NCBI RefSeq assembly: GCF_900240975.1
Contig: NZ_LT968776.1
Location: 806,001 to 870,000 of the forward strand
Reading direction: 5' to 3'
From: Mycobacterium sp. 4858
GTDB lineage: Bacteria; Actinomycetota; Actinomycetes; Mycobacteriales; Mycobacteriaceae
Length of the DNA stretch: 64,000 bases
Shown here: piece by piece, positions 19,869 through 27,256 of the stretch
How the letters are laid out: each line of letters starts with the position of its first letter
How positions within the stretch are numbered: the stretch's first letter is position 1
Program-made: the position numbers and the translations under genes
Notes under the pieces: model-generated
Told to the model about the DNA's origin: nothing
What the model saw: the letters and a program-made list of their open reading frames with translations, nothing else
The model's database searches: none

Positions 19869-20209
19869 CGTGCCTAGGTGATACCCCGCGGGCGGGGGGC
19901 GGAACCTGCGCGGACGCGGCGGCGGGGACGGTAAGCCGTTTAAGTTGCGGTCGTTTGGGCAAGTCTTACGGTTATGTCAGCCGCCTGGCTCCATGCGCGT
20001 GATGCCGCAGCCGCCCCGATCTCCGCCCACGAACAACGCGCGGAATTGTCGGTGTGTGGGCGCATCGGCGGCCTTCGCGCCGCGGGCAACCGCAGCCACC
20101 GCGACACCGAATCGTCCGTCATCACGTCGGCGCGAACCCGGGCTCGGGCGCCACACGGGTTCGCTGACCGCCCCAGGCAACTGGGGAGATCGGTGGCGGG
20201 TGATTGCGC
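19869..20209. other. Intergenic region between divergent genes
   Basis: About 340 bp upstream of both the nucleotidyltransferase-like gene and the acyl-CoA dehydrogenase. A 79-codon frame (19974-20213, +) begins with a plausible ATG but has no recognisable motif and runs into the next gene out of frame, so it is not called. I see no terminator or repeat here. Confidence 0.5.
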
Positions 20210-21151
20210 GTGACGGCGGGTTTGGTCAGGCATTGGCTGGAGTCCGGTCGACTCGAGCTGCCGCTGCCCGCCTCCGGGCGCACCGCCGAACGTTGGCAGC
20301 GCCTGGCGTCGCTGGCCGAAGAGAACATCGTGGCGGCCAGGGTCGCCGAAGCCCATGCCGACGCCGTGGCGATCCTGCACGAATTGGGCGGTAAACCACC
20401 GGAATCCGGTCAACTGTGGGGTGTCTGGGCCGCCGAGTCCCCGGACGCGGTGTTGACGGCGACCGATGTCAACGGCGCGTTCACCCTGACGGGCACGAAG
20501 GTGTGGTGCTCGGGCGCCGGGTTTTGCACCCATGCGCTGGTGACCGCCCGGCTCGAGGACGGAACGCCGGGCCTGTTCGCCGTCCAGGTGACGGATCCGG
20601 GCGTCAAACCCCTGCCCAGCACCTGGTGGAACGCCGGAATGGCGGGCAGCGACACCCGGCCCGTGCAGTTCACCAACACCCACGCCGTGGCCGTCGGCGA
20701 CCCGGGCGACTATCTGAACCGACCCGGGTTCTGGCACGCGGCGATCGGCGTGGCCGCCTGCTGGCTGGGTGGCGCGCGCAGAGTGGCCGACCCCCTGTAC
20801 CGTTGCGCCGCAAGCGAATCCGCCGACGCCTACTCGTTGGCCCACCTCGGCGCCGTGGACGCCGCGCTGGCCGCGGGTGACGCGATCCTGGCCGTGGCGG
20901 CCAGCCAGGTCGACTGCGACCCGTTCGACCGGGCCGGTACCGCGCAGCTGCTGGCCCGGCGCGTCCGCTCGGTCGTGGAACACGCGGTCGACGAGGCCAT
21001 CACCCGCACCGGCCGTGCGCTGGGGCCCGGCCCGCTCTGCCAGGACGGGCGGCACGCCCAGCGCGTCGCCGACCTGAGCATCTACATTCGGCAGAGCCAC
21101 GCCGAGCGGGACCTCGCCGAGCTCGGGCGGCTCGCGGGCCAGCGGCGCTGA
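20210..21151 (+). CDS. Acyl-CoA dehydrogenase family protein (short form)
   Basis: About 313 aa from a GTG. The middle-domain motif of acyl-CoA dehydrogenases is present (FTLTGTKVWCSGAGFCTHAL), and a C-terminal helical domain follows. It is shorter than the usual 380 aa, and the catalytic Glu/Arg-rich C-terminal FAD motif is not recognisable, so it may act on an unusual substrate or be non-catalytic. It lies eight bases before the PIG-L gene with no gap for a promoter. In mycobacteria this pairing usually belongs to a glycosylation-type cluster, of which the glycosyltransferase and methyltransferase are missing here. Confidence 0.78.
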   Translation: MTAGLVRHWLESGRLELPLPASGRTAERWQRLASLAEENIVAARVAEAHADAVAILHELGGKPPESGQLWGVWAAESPDAVLTATDVNGAFTLTGTKVWCSGAGFCTHALVTARLEDGTPGLFAVQVTDPGVKPLPSTWWNAGMAGSDTRPVQFTNTHAVAVGDPGDYLNRPGFWHAAIGVAACWLGGARRVADPLYRCAASESADAYSLAHLGAVDAALAAGDAILAVAASQVDCDPFDRAGTAQLLARRVRSVVEHAVDEAITRTGRALGPGPLCQDGRHAQRVADLSIYIRQSHAERDLAELGRLAGQRR

Positions 21152-21159
21152 GGCGCGCC

Positions 21160-21933
21160 GTGAGAACCGCATCGACCAGCAACCGCGACCGGTTCGCCGC
21201 CAAGCCGCTTACCCACGGCGGCACTCCGGCGCCGTTGTGGCTGGCCGCTTTCCAGCGCGACCCGGTGCCGCCGCTGGACCTGAGCGAGTGCCCGCGCCTC
21301 ATCGTCGTCACCCCCCACCCCGACGACGAAACCCTCGGCCTGGGCGCGACGATCGCCCAACTGGTCGCGTCGCACGTCGACGTCCGGGTGGTCTCGGTCA
21401 GCGACGGGGGGACGGCCCAGCCCGGTGCGACGCGATCCGGCCGGATCCGTCTGGCGACCACACGTCGATACGAATTGCGCAGGGCGAGCGATGTTTTGGG
21501 CGTCAGTCCGCCCGTCACGCTGGGCCTGCCCGGCGGCGAGCTGGCCGACCACGAGGACGCGATCACCGAGTCGCTCGTCGACATCCTCGCGACCGCCGGT
21601 CCCGACACGTGGTGCGCGGCGACCTGGCGGGGAGACGGGCACCCCGATCACGAGGCCGTGGGACGGTCGGCGGCGGCGGCGTGCGCGCGCACCGGCGTCG
21701 CACTGCTCGAATATCCGATATGGATGTGGCATTGGGCCGCCCCGGCCGATCCGACGGTGCCGTGGGACCGCGCCCGCACGGTGCCCGCACCCGGCTGGGC
21801 CGTCAACCGCAAACGCCTTGCGGCGCAGTGCTATCGGAGCAGGCTGGGGCCCAGCCGTGCCGGGCGCGCGACCGTCGTGCCGCCATTCGTCCTGCAGCGA
21901 CTGCTCGCCGTGGGAGAGGTCGTGTTCCGGTGA
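21160..21933 (+). CDS. PIG-L family zinc-dependent deacetylase
   Basis: A 257-aa LmbE/PIG-L protein. The zinc-binding signature PHPDDETLG and the downstream GHPDHEAVG, which supplies the third metal His, are both intact. Family members deacetylate N-acetylglucosamine-type substrates, as MshB and Mca do in mycothiol metabolism. This protein carries about 35 extra N-terminal residues and is not clearly MshB or Mca. The start is a GTG nine bases after the preceding stop, with the two genes in one operon. The substrate is unknown. Confidence 0.88.
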   Translation: MRTASTSNRDRFAAKPLTHGGTPAPLWLAAFQRDPVPPLDLSECPRLIVVTPHPDDETLGLGATIAQLVASHVDVRVVSVSDGGTAQPGATRSGRIRLATTRRYELRRASDVLGVSPPVTLGLPGGELADHEDAITESLVDILATAGPDTWCAATWRGDGHPDHEAVGRSAAAACARTGVALLEYPIWMWHWAAPADPTVPWDRARTVPAPGWAVNRKRLAAQCYRSRLGPSRAGRATVVPPFVLQRLLAVGEVVFR

Positions 21934-21985
21934 GACATCCTTGGCGGTCGTGACTGCCCACCCGGGAAGTGGGTAGGAGGACCCT

Positions 21986-22750
21986 ATGCGCGTGGCGACC
22001 TTCAACATCCTGCACGGCCGCACCGTCGGTGACGGAGTGGAATTGCAGCGGCTGCGCGACTGCGTGAGCCGCCTCGATCCCGACGTGCTGAGCCTGCAAG
22101 AGGTCGACTGTGATCAGCCGCGCTCGGATCGCGCCGACCTCACCGCGGTGGCGGCCGAGGCCATGGGGGCGGTCGAACACCGGTTCGTCGCCGCGATCTC
22201 CGGCACCCCGGGGGCGACGTGGATGGCCGCCACGGGTCACGAGCAGCCGGGGACGGCGGCCTACGGGATCGCGCTGCTGTCACGCTATCCGGTGGCCAGC
22301 TGGCAGGTGGTGCGGCTGCCCCGCATCCCGATGCGATTTCCGATGTACCTGCCCGGGCCCAACCGGGTGATGGTCGTCGACGAGGAGCCGAGGGCGGCGG
22401 TGATCGCGCAGCTCCACACCCCGATGGGCGGGCTGACGGTGGCGAACACGCATCTGTCGTTCGTGCCGGGCTGGAATCGGCGCCAGCTACGCAGGCTGGT
22501 GCACGACCTGCGCGGCTTCCCGGGCCCGCGGCTGCTGACCGGCGACCTGAACATGACCCCCGAGACGGTGCGGCGGTGGTCGGGTATGCGGGCGCTGGCA
22601 TCCGCGGCGACCTTCCCCGCGGATGCCCCCGACCGCCAGCTCGATCACATCTTGACCGACGACCGCCGCCTGCGCGGCAGCGCCGTCGAGAGCGAGCCCA
22701 TGGGGATCTCCGACCATCGACCGCTGGTGGTCGACCTCGCACACGCGTGA
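21986..22750 (+). CDS. Endonuclease/exonuclease/phosphatase family hydrolase
   Basis: A 254-aa EEP-fold enzyme. It opens with MRVATFNILHGR (metal-binding Asn) and LSLQEVDCDQPRSDR (metal Glu), and the catalytic block continues through LTGDLNMTPE (Asp/Asn) to SDHRPLVVDL (terminal Asp-His). An AGGAGG site five bases before the ATG makes the start clear. Members hydrolyse phosphodiesters in nucleic acids, inositol phosphates or sphingomyelin; the substrate is undetermined here. It follows PIG-L in the same direction after about 50 bp. Confidence 0.88.
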   Translation: MRVATFNILHGRTVGDGVELQRLRDCVSRLDPDVLSLQEVDCDQPRSDRADLTAVAAEAMGAVEHRFVAAISGTPGATWMAATGHEQPGTAAYGIALLSRYPVASWQVVRLPRIPMRFPMYLPGPNRVMVVDEEPRAAVIAQLHTPMGGLTVANTHLSFVPGWNRRQLRRLVHDLRGFPGPRLLTGDLNMTPETVRRWSGMRALASAATFPADAPDRQLDHILTDDRRLRGSAVESEPMGISDHRPLVVDLAHA

Positions 22751-22760
22751 AGCACGGGGC

Positions 22761-23057
22761 TCAGGCGTGCGGGCGCCCCGCCCATCCCATCGCGCTCAGC
22801 CGGCGGCGGACCCGCTCGATCTCGTCCACCGACGGCAGCTCGTCGGTGACCCGGGTGATCGCCACCCCGAGGTCAACGTTGGTGATCGGACCGCGTTCGA
22901 GCGCACCCAGTTTCGTCGCAATGGTGGTGACCTCGTCGTCGGACACCCGTCGCGGCAGCAGCGCCAGGAGCGGCGCGTACCCGAGCGCGGGCGCACCGTT
23001 CGGGTAACCCGCTCGCAAGAACGCGAGAACGCTCGAGACCCGTTCGGTCAAGCTCAT
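22761..23057 (-). CDS. DUF3349 protein
   Basis: A 98-aa mycobacterial protein matching the DUF3349 pattern (SVLAFLRAGYPNGAPALGYA, then ALLPRRVSDDEVTTIA). It is a short, all-helical fold with no known function. The ATG at 23057 has a GAGGTGG site just upstream; a longer frame begins inside untranslated DNA. It converges on the EEP gene ten bases away. It may be co-transcribed with the upstream CsbD-type gene only if the terminator at 23154 is leaky. Confidence 0.82.
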   Translation of the reverse strand: MSLTERVSSVLAFLRAGYPNGAPALGYAPLLALLPRRVSDDEVTTIATKLGALERGPITNVDLGVAITRVTDELPSVDEIERVRRRLSAMGWAGRPHA

Positions 23058-23153
23058 CGTCCACCTCGCTAGTCCACCGCACGCTACACACCGGCGGTCG
23101 GTTCTAGCCAGGGATAACCCGGCTCGGCGGTTTGAAACCGCGGCGCGGGCACG

Positions 23154-23190
23154 AAAAAGGGGCCCGGCCGCCAACGGGACCGGGCCCCTT
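23154..23190 (-). terminator. Intrinsic terminator of the CsbD-type gene
   Basis: A perfect 11-bp inverted repeat (AAGGGGCCCGG, 23157-23167, against 23180-23190) with a 12-nt loop, followed on the minus strand by a run of five T. It lies ten bases past the stop at 23201. The layout is that of a classic Rho-independent terminator. Confidence 0.8.
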
Positions 23191-23200
23191 CGCCGGCGAC

Positions 23201-23437
23201 TTACTGGTTTTCCTTCTCGCGCTGCTCGGCGGCCTCCGCGCCGGCCCGCGCGGACTCGGCTTCGGCCTCCTTCTTGCCCGCGTCGCGCTGAGCGTCGGCC
23301 TTGTCCTGCTGGGCCTGACCCTCCTTGACCACGTCATCGCGACCGAGCACGGCCCCGCCGACCTCCTTGACCTTGCCCTTCACACCCTCGACGGTGCCCT
23401 GGACGGCTTCCTGCGGCCCGCTCTTGTCATCCCCCAT
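23201..23437 (-). CDS. CsbD-like small stress protein
   Basis: A 78-aa, very hydrophilic, Lys/Glu/Ala-rich protein. Its first 40 residues (EAVQGTVEGVKGKVKEVGGA) fit the CsbD/YjbJ family, known from sigma-B and general stress regulons; similar proteins in mycobacteria are annotated as microaggregate-binding proteins. The rest is a charged, probably disordered or helical tail. The start is backed by GGGAGG eight bases upstream. A strong terminator follows the gene. Confidence 0.85.
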   Translation of the reverse strand: MGDDKSGPQEAVQGTVEGVKGKVKEVGGAVLGRDDVVKEGQAQQDKADAQRDAGKKEAEAESARAGAEAAEQREKENQ

Positions 23438-23609
23438 GGATCGACCTCCCTTTGGTTACTGTGCAACTCGGCCCCTACGGCGTTCCCGCCGGCCGACCCG
23501 CCAAACGCTTGTGTCGGTGTGCGCGCGATCACGGGAAAGCGTTTGCCGCCGAATTGGACAGTTTCAACCGGGATCTGCCGGGTAGTAGCTCAGCGACCAA
23601 CGAAAGGGG

Positions 23610-24449
23610 GTGAGGGTTCTGACCACCATCGCCGTCATCGGGGCGACCGGTACGGTCGGATCCCGCGTCGTCGCCAGGCTCAAGGCCCGGGACGTCGGGG
23701 TCATCGAGGTTTCCCGCGCTCACGGCGTCGACCTGCTCGACGGGGAGAGCCTGTACCGGGCGGTCAAGGGGGCAGATGTCGCGATCGACGTATCCAATCC
23801 CGTGCCGGGCGACGGGCAGCCCACCATCACCCAGGCCCTGACCACCGCCTCCCGCAACGTCATGGGTGTCTGCTCCGCGCGGGGGGTCCAGCGCCTGGTG
23901 GTGTCGACGTTGGCCTGCATCGACGATCCCGTGTTCGACGGGACGCCGTACTACGAGGCCAAGCGCGCGGCGAAAGAGATCCTGCTCGACGGTCCGGTGC
24001 CGACCACGCTCGTGAAGTCGACTCAGTGGTTCGAGTTCGCCACCGGCCCCGCGGGGCCGGTGAATCATGACGGGGACCGGGTGATGGTGGAGGACTGGCT
24101 GATTCAGCCCATCGCCGCCGACACCGTCGCCGACGTGCTCGTCGAGACGGCCCTGGGCCAGACGCCCACGCCGCGCACCATCACCGGCCCGGAGGCCATC
24201 CGGCTGCCCGAGTTGACCTCGAAAGTGCTTGCCCGTCACGGTGATAGCCGCGCCGTGCGGCCGGTCAAGCCCGCCGTTCCCGCACTCGCCGCGGGAGCGT
24301 TGCTGGCGTCCGATCAGGCGATAGTCCTCGGGCCCGATGTCGAGACCTGGCTGCGGTCGCTGCCCCGGGCCGGTGCCGACGGCCACGCGAAGGACGGCGG
24401 CGACGGCGCGCACGCGTCGTCGCGCCGACCGGATTTCTCCCGGATCTGA
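23610..24449 (+). CDS. NAD(P)-binding NmrA-like SDR
   Basis: A 279-aa atypical short-chain dehydrogenase. It begins with IAVIGATGTVGSRVVARLKA, a glycine-rich Rossmann motif of the NmrA/HSCARG group, and continues with a YYEAKRAAKE segment holding the Tyr-x3-Lys pair. Members include NADPH sensors, quinone reductases and nucleotide-sugar-type epimerases, so a precise function cannot be given. A GTG at 23610 is the best start, although its AAAGGGG site is adjacent rather than spaced, so the N-terminus is uncertain. The Asp/Gly/Ser-rich C-terminus appears disordered. Confidence 0.8.
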   Translation: MRVLTTIAVIGATGTVGSRVVARLKARDVGVIEVSRAHGVDLLDGESLYRAVKGADVAIDVSNPVPGDGQPTITQALTTASRNVMGVCSARGVQRLVVSTLACIDDPVFDGTPYYEAKRAAKEILLDGPVPTTLVKSTQWFEFATGPAGPVNHDGDRVMVEDWLIQPIAADTVADVLVETALGQTPTPRTITGPEAIRLPELTSKVLARHGDSRAVRPVKPAVPALAAGALLASDQAIVLGPDVETWLRSLPRAGADGHAKDGGDGAHASSRRPDFSRI

Positions 24450-24688
24450 GCGGGCGTCGCACGGCCGGGAAACGAAGAGTTGTCGGCCCACGCCGGCGCG
24501 GTCGGCCCGGAATCCGCTGGTTGGTGGCACTTTCGGGGCGGCCGTAACGCCAAGGCGAAGTCATTGGCATATCGCGGCGGCGGCATCGACGCTAGGGTCA
24601 CCTCAGGTTGAATCCACAGCTGCCCTCATTCGAGCGGCCGCGGGCACCGGTCGCTCACCACCGATCACCGCATCCGAGGGGCGACGAC

Positions 24689-25096
24689 ATGACTGCTCAA
24701 CCCTACCGAGCCGAAGAACGACTCCACTGCTATGAAATCGATTGTGCCGGCGCGCAACTGTACGTGCAGGCGCACAGCCTGGCCAACCTGGTGCGCATCA
24801 CGGGCGAGATCGACGCGTCCAATGCCAACCTGGTCTCCACGGCGATCCGCCGCTTCGTGCGGTTGCGGGCCCCGCTGATCCTGGACCTGGGCCGCGTGAC
24901 TTACCTGGGCAGCGCGGCCCTCCGCGTGCTGCTGCTAATCCAGGACGAGTGTCAGCTCTGCGGCGTGCGCTACAGCGTGGTCAGCTGCGTCGCGCTGCGT
25001 CGGCTCACCCGACTGATCACCGGCCTCGGCTTGCCGCTGGTCGATTCGGTCGCCGAGGCACTTCAACGGATCCATGGCGCCGTGCGCACCCCGTGA
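24689..25096 (+). CDS. STAS-domain protein, paralogue of the gene at 11 kb
   Basis: A 135-aa single STAS domain (LVRITGEIDASNANLV, LILDLGRVTYLGSAALRVLL). Its first part (YEIDCAGAQLYVQAHSLANL) closely follows that of the 171-aa STAS protein at 10994-11509. Where SpoIIAA has the phosphoserine-glycine pair, this protein has Ala-Ala, so phosphorylation control is probably lost. The ATG at 24689 is supported by GAGGGG seven bases upstream. A long intergenic region follows. Confidence 0.86.
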   Translation: MTAQPYRAEERLHCYEIDCAGAQLYVQAHSLANLVRITGEIDASNANLVSTAIRRFVRLRAPLILDLGRVTYLGSAALRVLLLIQDECQLCGVRYSVVSCVALRRLTRLITGLGLPLVDSVAEALQRIHGAVRTP

Positions 25097-25151
25097 GGGC
25101 CGCGATGGCGCCGATTTCAGGTAACGGTTCCATCACGATCCCGATTACGGT

Positions 25152-25231
25152 TCCTTAAGAATCACGTTGTGGTCCTTAAGAATTCTCAACGTTGCCCGCG
25201 GGAATTGACCATTCGCTTAGTGAACGCTCAC
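25152..25231. promoter_or_regulatory. Repeats upstream of the haem-binding protein gene
   Basis: TCCTTAAGAAT occurs twice (25152-25162 and 25173-25183), 21 bp apart, about two helical turns. Further on, GTGAACGCTCAC (25220-25231) is an inverted repeat with GTGA/TCAC arms, resembling TetR-type operators. Both lie in the 280-bp gap before the exported haem-binding protein gene. Confidence 0.4.
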
Positions 25232-25376
25232 GTTCCCTGGCCGTATTCATGGATTTTGCCTCCCGCGTTCGTCGCGAGCGAGCTCGGCACCTTTTAGACC
25301 TCGGCTACTTTGGTTCTCGAGGATCGGGAGCCTCTGTCGAGAACCAATTCGCAATTTCTGTAAGGACACACTGATC

Positions 25377-25772
25377 ATGAAAATCAGCAGTATTGTCGCG
25401 CGCCGGCGACTGGCCGGCATCAGTGCCGGCTGCCTGCTCGGGGGAATCACCATGGGCGTCGTCGCGCCGTCCGCGGCCGCGGCGCCCGACTGCAGCCCCG
25501 GCGGAGTCAACGCCACCGTCTCGTCCGTGCGGGGCTCGGCCGAGCAGTACCTGGCGGCACATCCGGGCGCCGGACAGGTGGTCACCGCCGCCTACGGCCA
25601 GCCGCGTCCAGAGGCGGCGGCGAACCTGCGGAGCTACTTCACGGCGCATCCGCAGGAGTACTACGACCTGCGCGGCATCCTGGCGCCGATCGGCGACACC
25701 GAACGGCAGTGCAACGTCCCGGCCCTGCCGCCGACCTTGGAGTCGGCCTACCAGGAGTTCATGGCCGGCTGA
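25377..25772 (+). CDS. Secreted haem-binding protein (haemophore, Rv0203-like)
   Basis: A 131-aa protein with a Sec-type signal peptide. A basic N-terminus (MKISSIVARRR) and hydrophobic stretch are followed by Ala-x-Ala cleavage near residue 36, before APDCSPG. The mature part has a cysteine in DCSPGG and a second in RQCNVPAL, likely disulfide-bonded, in an all-helical fold. It resembles the mycobacterial haemophore family that captures haem outside the cell. No haem transporter gene (MmpL-type) is adjacent. A terminator follows the stop. Confidence 0.85.
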   Translation: MKISSIVARRRLAGISAGCLLGGITMGVVAPSAAAAPDCSPGGVNATVSSVRGSAEQYLAAHPGAGQVVTAAYGQPRPEAAANLRSYFTAHPQEYYDLRGILAPIGDTERQCNVPALPPTLESAYQEFMAG

Positions 25773-25790
25773 GCCGCGCCGAGACCGCCG

Positions 25791-25822
25791 AGCGGCCCGC
25801 CACGACGCCGTGGCGGGCCGCT
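25791..25822 (+). terminator. Terminator hairpin after the haem-binding protein gene
   Basis: A perfect 13-bp stem with a 4-nt loop: GCGGCCCGCCACG (25792-25804), then ACGC, then 25809-25821. An outer A-T pair extends it to 14 bp. It lies about 20 bases after the stop. No T-tract follows, as is common in mycobacteria. Confidence 0.65.
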
Positions 25823-25892
25823 TCGTCGCTACGTGTGAACGGCAACCGCGACGGGTAATTGTCCAGTCAGCGAACGTAACTGGAGGAAAATC

Positions 25893-26948
25893 ATGCGGCT
25901 GCGTCGCAGCGTTCTCAACAAGCCGGGCATCGCGCGCAAGCGCAGCGGGAAAGGCTTCGCGTATTACGGGCCCGACGGCGAGCCGCTGACCGACCCGCAA
26001 ACCCTGCAGCGCATCAAGGATCTGGTCATTCCGCCGGCCTGGAAAAGCGTGTGGATCTCCCCGCACCCGAACGGACACATTCAGGCCGTCGGCGTCGACG
26101 CCGCGGGACGCCGCCAGTACCTCTACCACACCGCATGGCAAGAGGAACGCGCCGAGGAGAAGTTCGACCGCGTGCTGGAACTGTCCACCCGGTTGCCACA
26201 GTGGCGCGCCGTCATCGCGAAAGACCTGACTCGCAGCGGGCTGACCCGGAACCGGGTGCTGGGGCTGGCGCTGCGCCTGCTGGATCGCGGCTACTTCCGC
26301 GCCGGCGGGGAACAATACGCCGAGGAGCACGAGTCGTACGGCCTGGCGACCCTGCTGTGCGAGCACGTGGTGGTCCACAGTGGCGCAGTCGAATTCGACT
26401 TCCCCGCCAAGAGCGGCGTGCGCCGCACCGTGGAGATCGCGGATCCCCAGGTGGTTCGCGCGGTGCGCGCGCTGACGCGCCGGCCCGACCGGACGGAACG
26501 ACTCCTGGTGTGCCGCACCGCGTCCGGCTGGGTCGAGTTACGATCCGACGACCTCAACGCCCGGTTCAAGGAGCTCGTCGGCGACGAATACACGGTCAAG
26601 GACCTGCGGACCTGGCACGGGACGGTGCTGGCGGCAACGGCGTTCGCCGATGCGGACCCCGCCGTTTCCCGGCGGGTGGCCAAACGCGTGGAATCCGCCG
26701 TCATGAAGGAGGTTGCCGAGGAGCTGGGCAACACGCCGGCGGTGGCGCGCGGGTCCTACGTCGACCCGCGCGTGGTGACCGGGTATGAACAGGGGCTCAC
26801 GATCGCCGCGGCCACGCGGCGCGCCGAACGCGCCCGCGATCCCGACTCCGCGCAGGAGATCCTCGACAAGGCCACGCGCATGCTGATCCGGCGCGTGGCC
26901 AAGGGCCATAGCGCGTCCGGATCGTCCGACCTGGCCACGATTGCGTGA
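25893..26948 (+). CDS. DNA topoisomerase IB (poxvirus-like bacterial type)
   Basis: A 351-aa enzyme of the poxvirus-type topoisomerase IB family. It relaxes supercoils through a 3'-phosphotyrosine intermediate. The catalytic set is present: Arg136 (in YFRAGGE), Lys173 (PAKSG), Arg239 and His242 (KDLRTWHG), and Tyr289 as nucleophile (ARGSYVDPRV). The ATG has a GGAGG about seven bases upstream. A minority of mycobacteria carry this enzyme besides topoisomerase I and gyrase. It stands alone. Confidence 0.92.
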   Translation: MRLRRSVLNKPGIARKRSGKGFAYYGPDGEPLTDPQTLQRIKDLVIPPAWKSVWISPHPNGHIQAVGVDAAGRRQYLYHTAWQEERAEEKFDRVLELSTRLPQWRAVIAKDLTRSGLTRNRVLGLALRLLDRGYFRAGGEQYAEEHESYGLATLLCEHVVVHSGAVEFDFPAKSGVRRTVEIADPQVVRAVRALTRRPDRTERLLVCRTASGWVELRSDDLNARFKELVGDEYTVKDLRTWHGTVLAATAFADADPAVSRRVAKRVESAVMKEVAEELGNTPAVARGSYVDPRVVTGYEQGLTIAAATRRAERARDPDSAQEILDKATRMLIRRVAKGHSASGSSDLATIA

Positions 26949-27256
26949 CCCACGCCAGGTAGCTCCCGGCGAAACCGCTCCGGCAAACCGCCTCTCGCCC
27001 ACACCTCCTGGCGGACATCGCCCGCACCCTCAACGGCACCCGAAGAGCCGTCGGCTGCGATGTCACACCGACGAATAATCACGGCGATCCTGGGTATGCC
27101 CGACGTGTGGGATGCGCGCCAGCCGCCCATTCGCGCCAGATTGCGGTCGAAACAGACGGCCGCGGGCCCTCGCAGCAAACCACGCGTCACCGTGGCTCCG
27201 CGTCGGCCGGCGTACGCAGCGAACATCATCGAACCGTCTGTCGAGGAGGGACATCA
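26949..27256. other. Intergenic region without a recognisable gene
   Basis: About 300 bp between the topoisomerase stop and the TPP-enzyme start. Several short frames exist on both strands but none shows family motifs. No hairpin, repeat or clear promoter was found by eye. Because the next gene starts with a strong ribosome site, its promoter should lie here. Confidence 0.5.

Noticed and set aside
18930..19870. A toxin-antitoxin (AbiE-like) reading of the nucleotidyltransferase gene with its small neighbour
   Set aside because: The neighbour is a convergent Rho-N/SAP protein with no antitoxin fold, so a TA pair is not supported.
19974..20213. A 79-codon frame upstream of the acyl-CoA dehydrogenase
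   Set aside because: It has no recognisable motif and is out of frame with its neighbour; may be noise.
25192..25374. A 60-codon frame before the haem-binding protein
   Set aside because: It overlaps operator-like repeats and lacks a ribosome site.
27107..27256. An upstream extension of the TPP enzyme
   Set aside because: The ATG at 27257 with GAGGAGGG is far better supported, and the extension has no homologous look.
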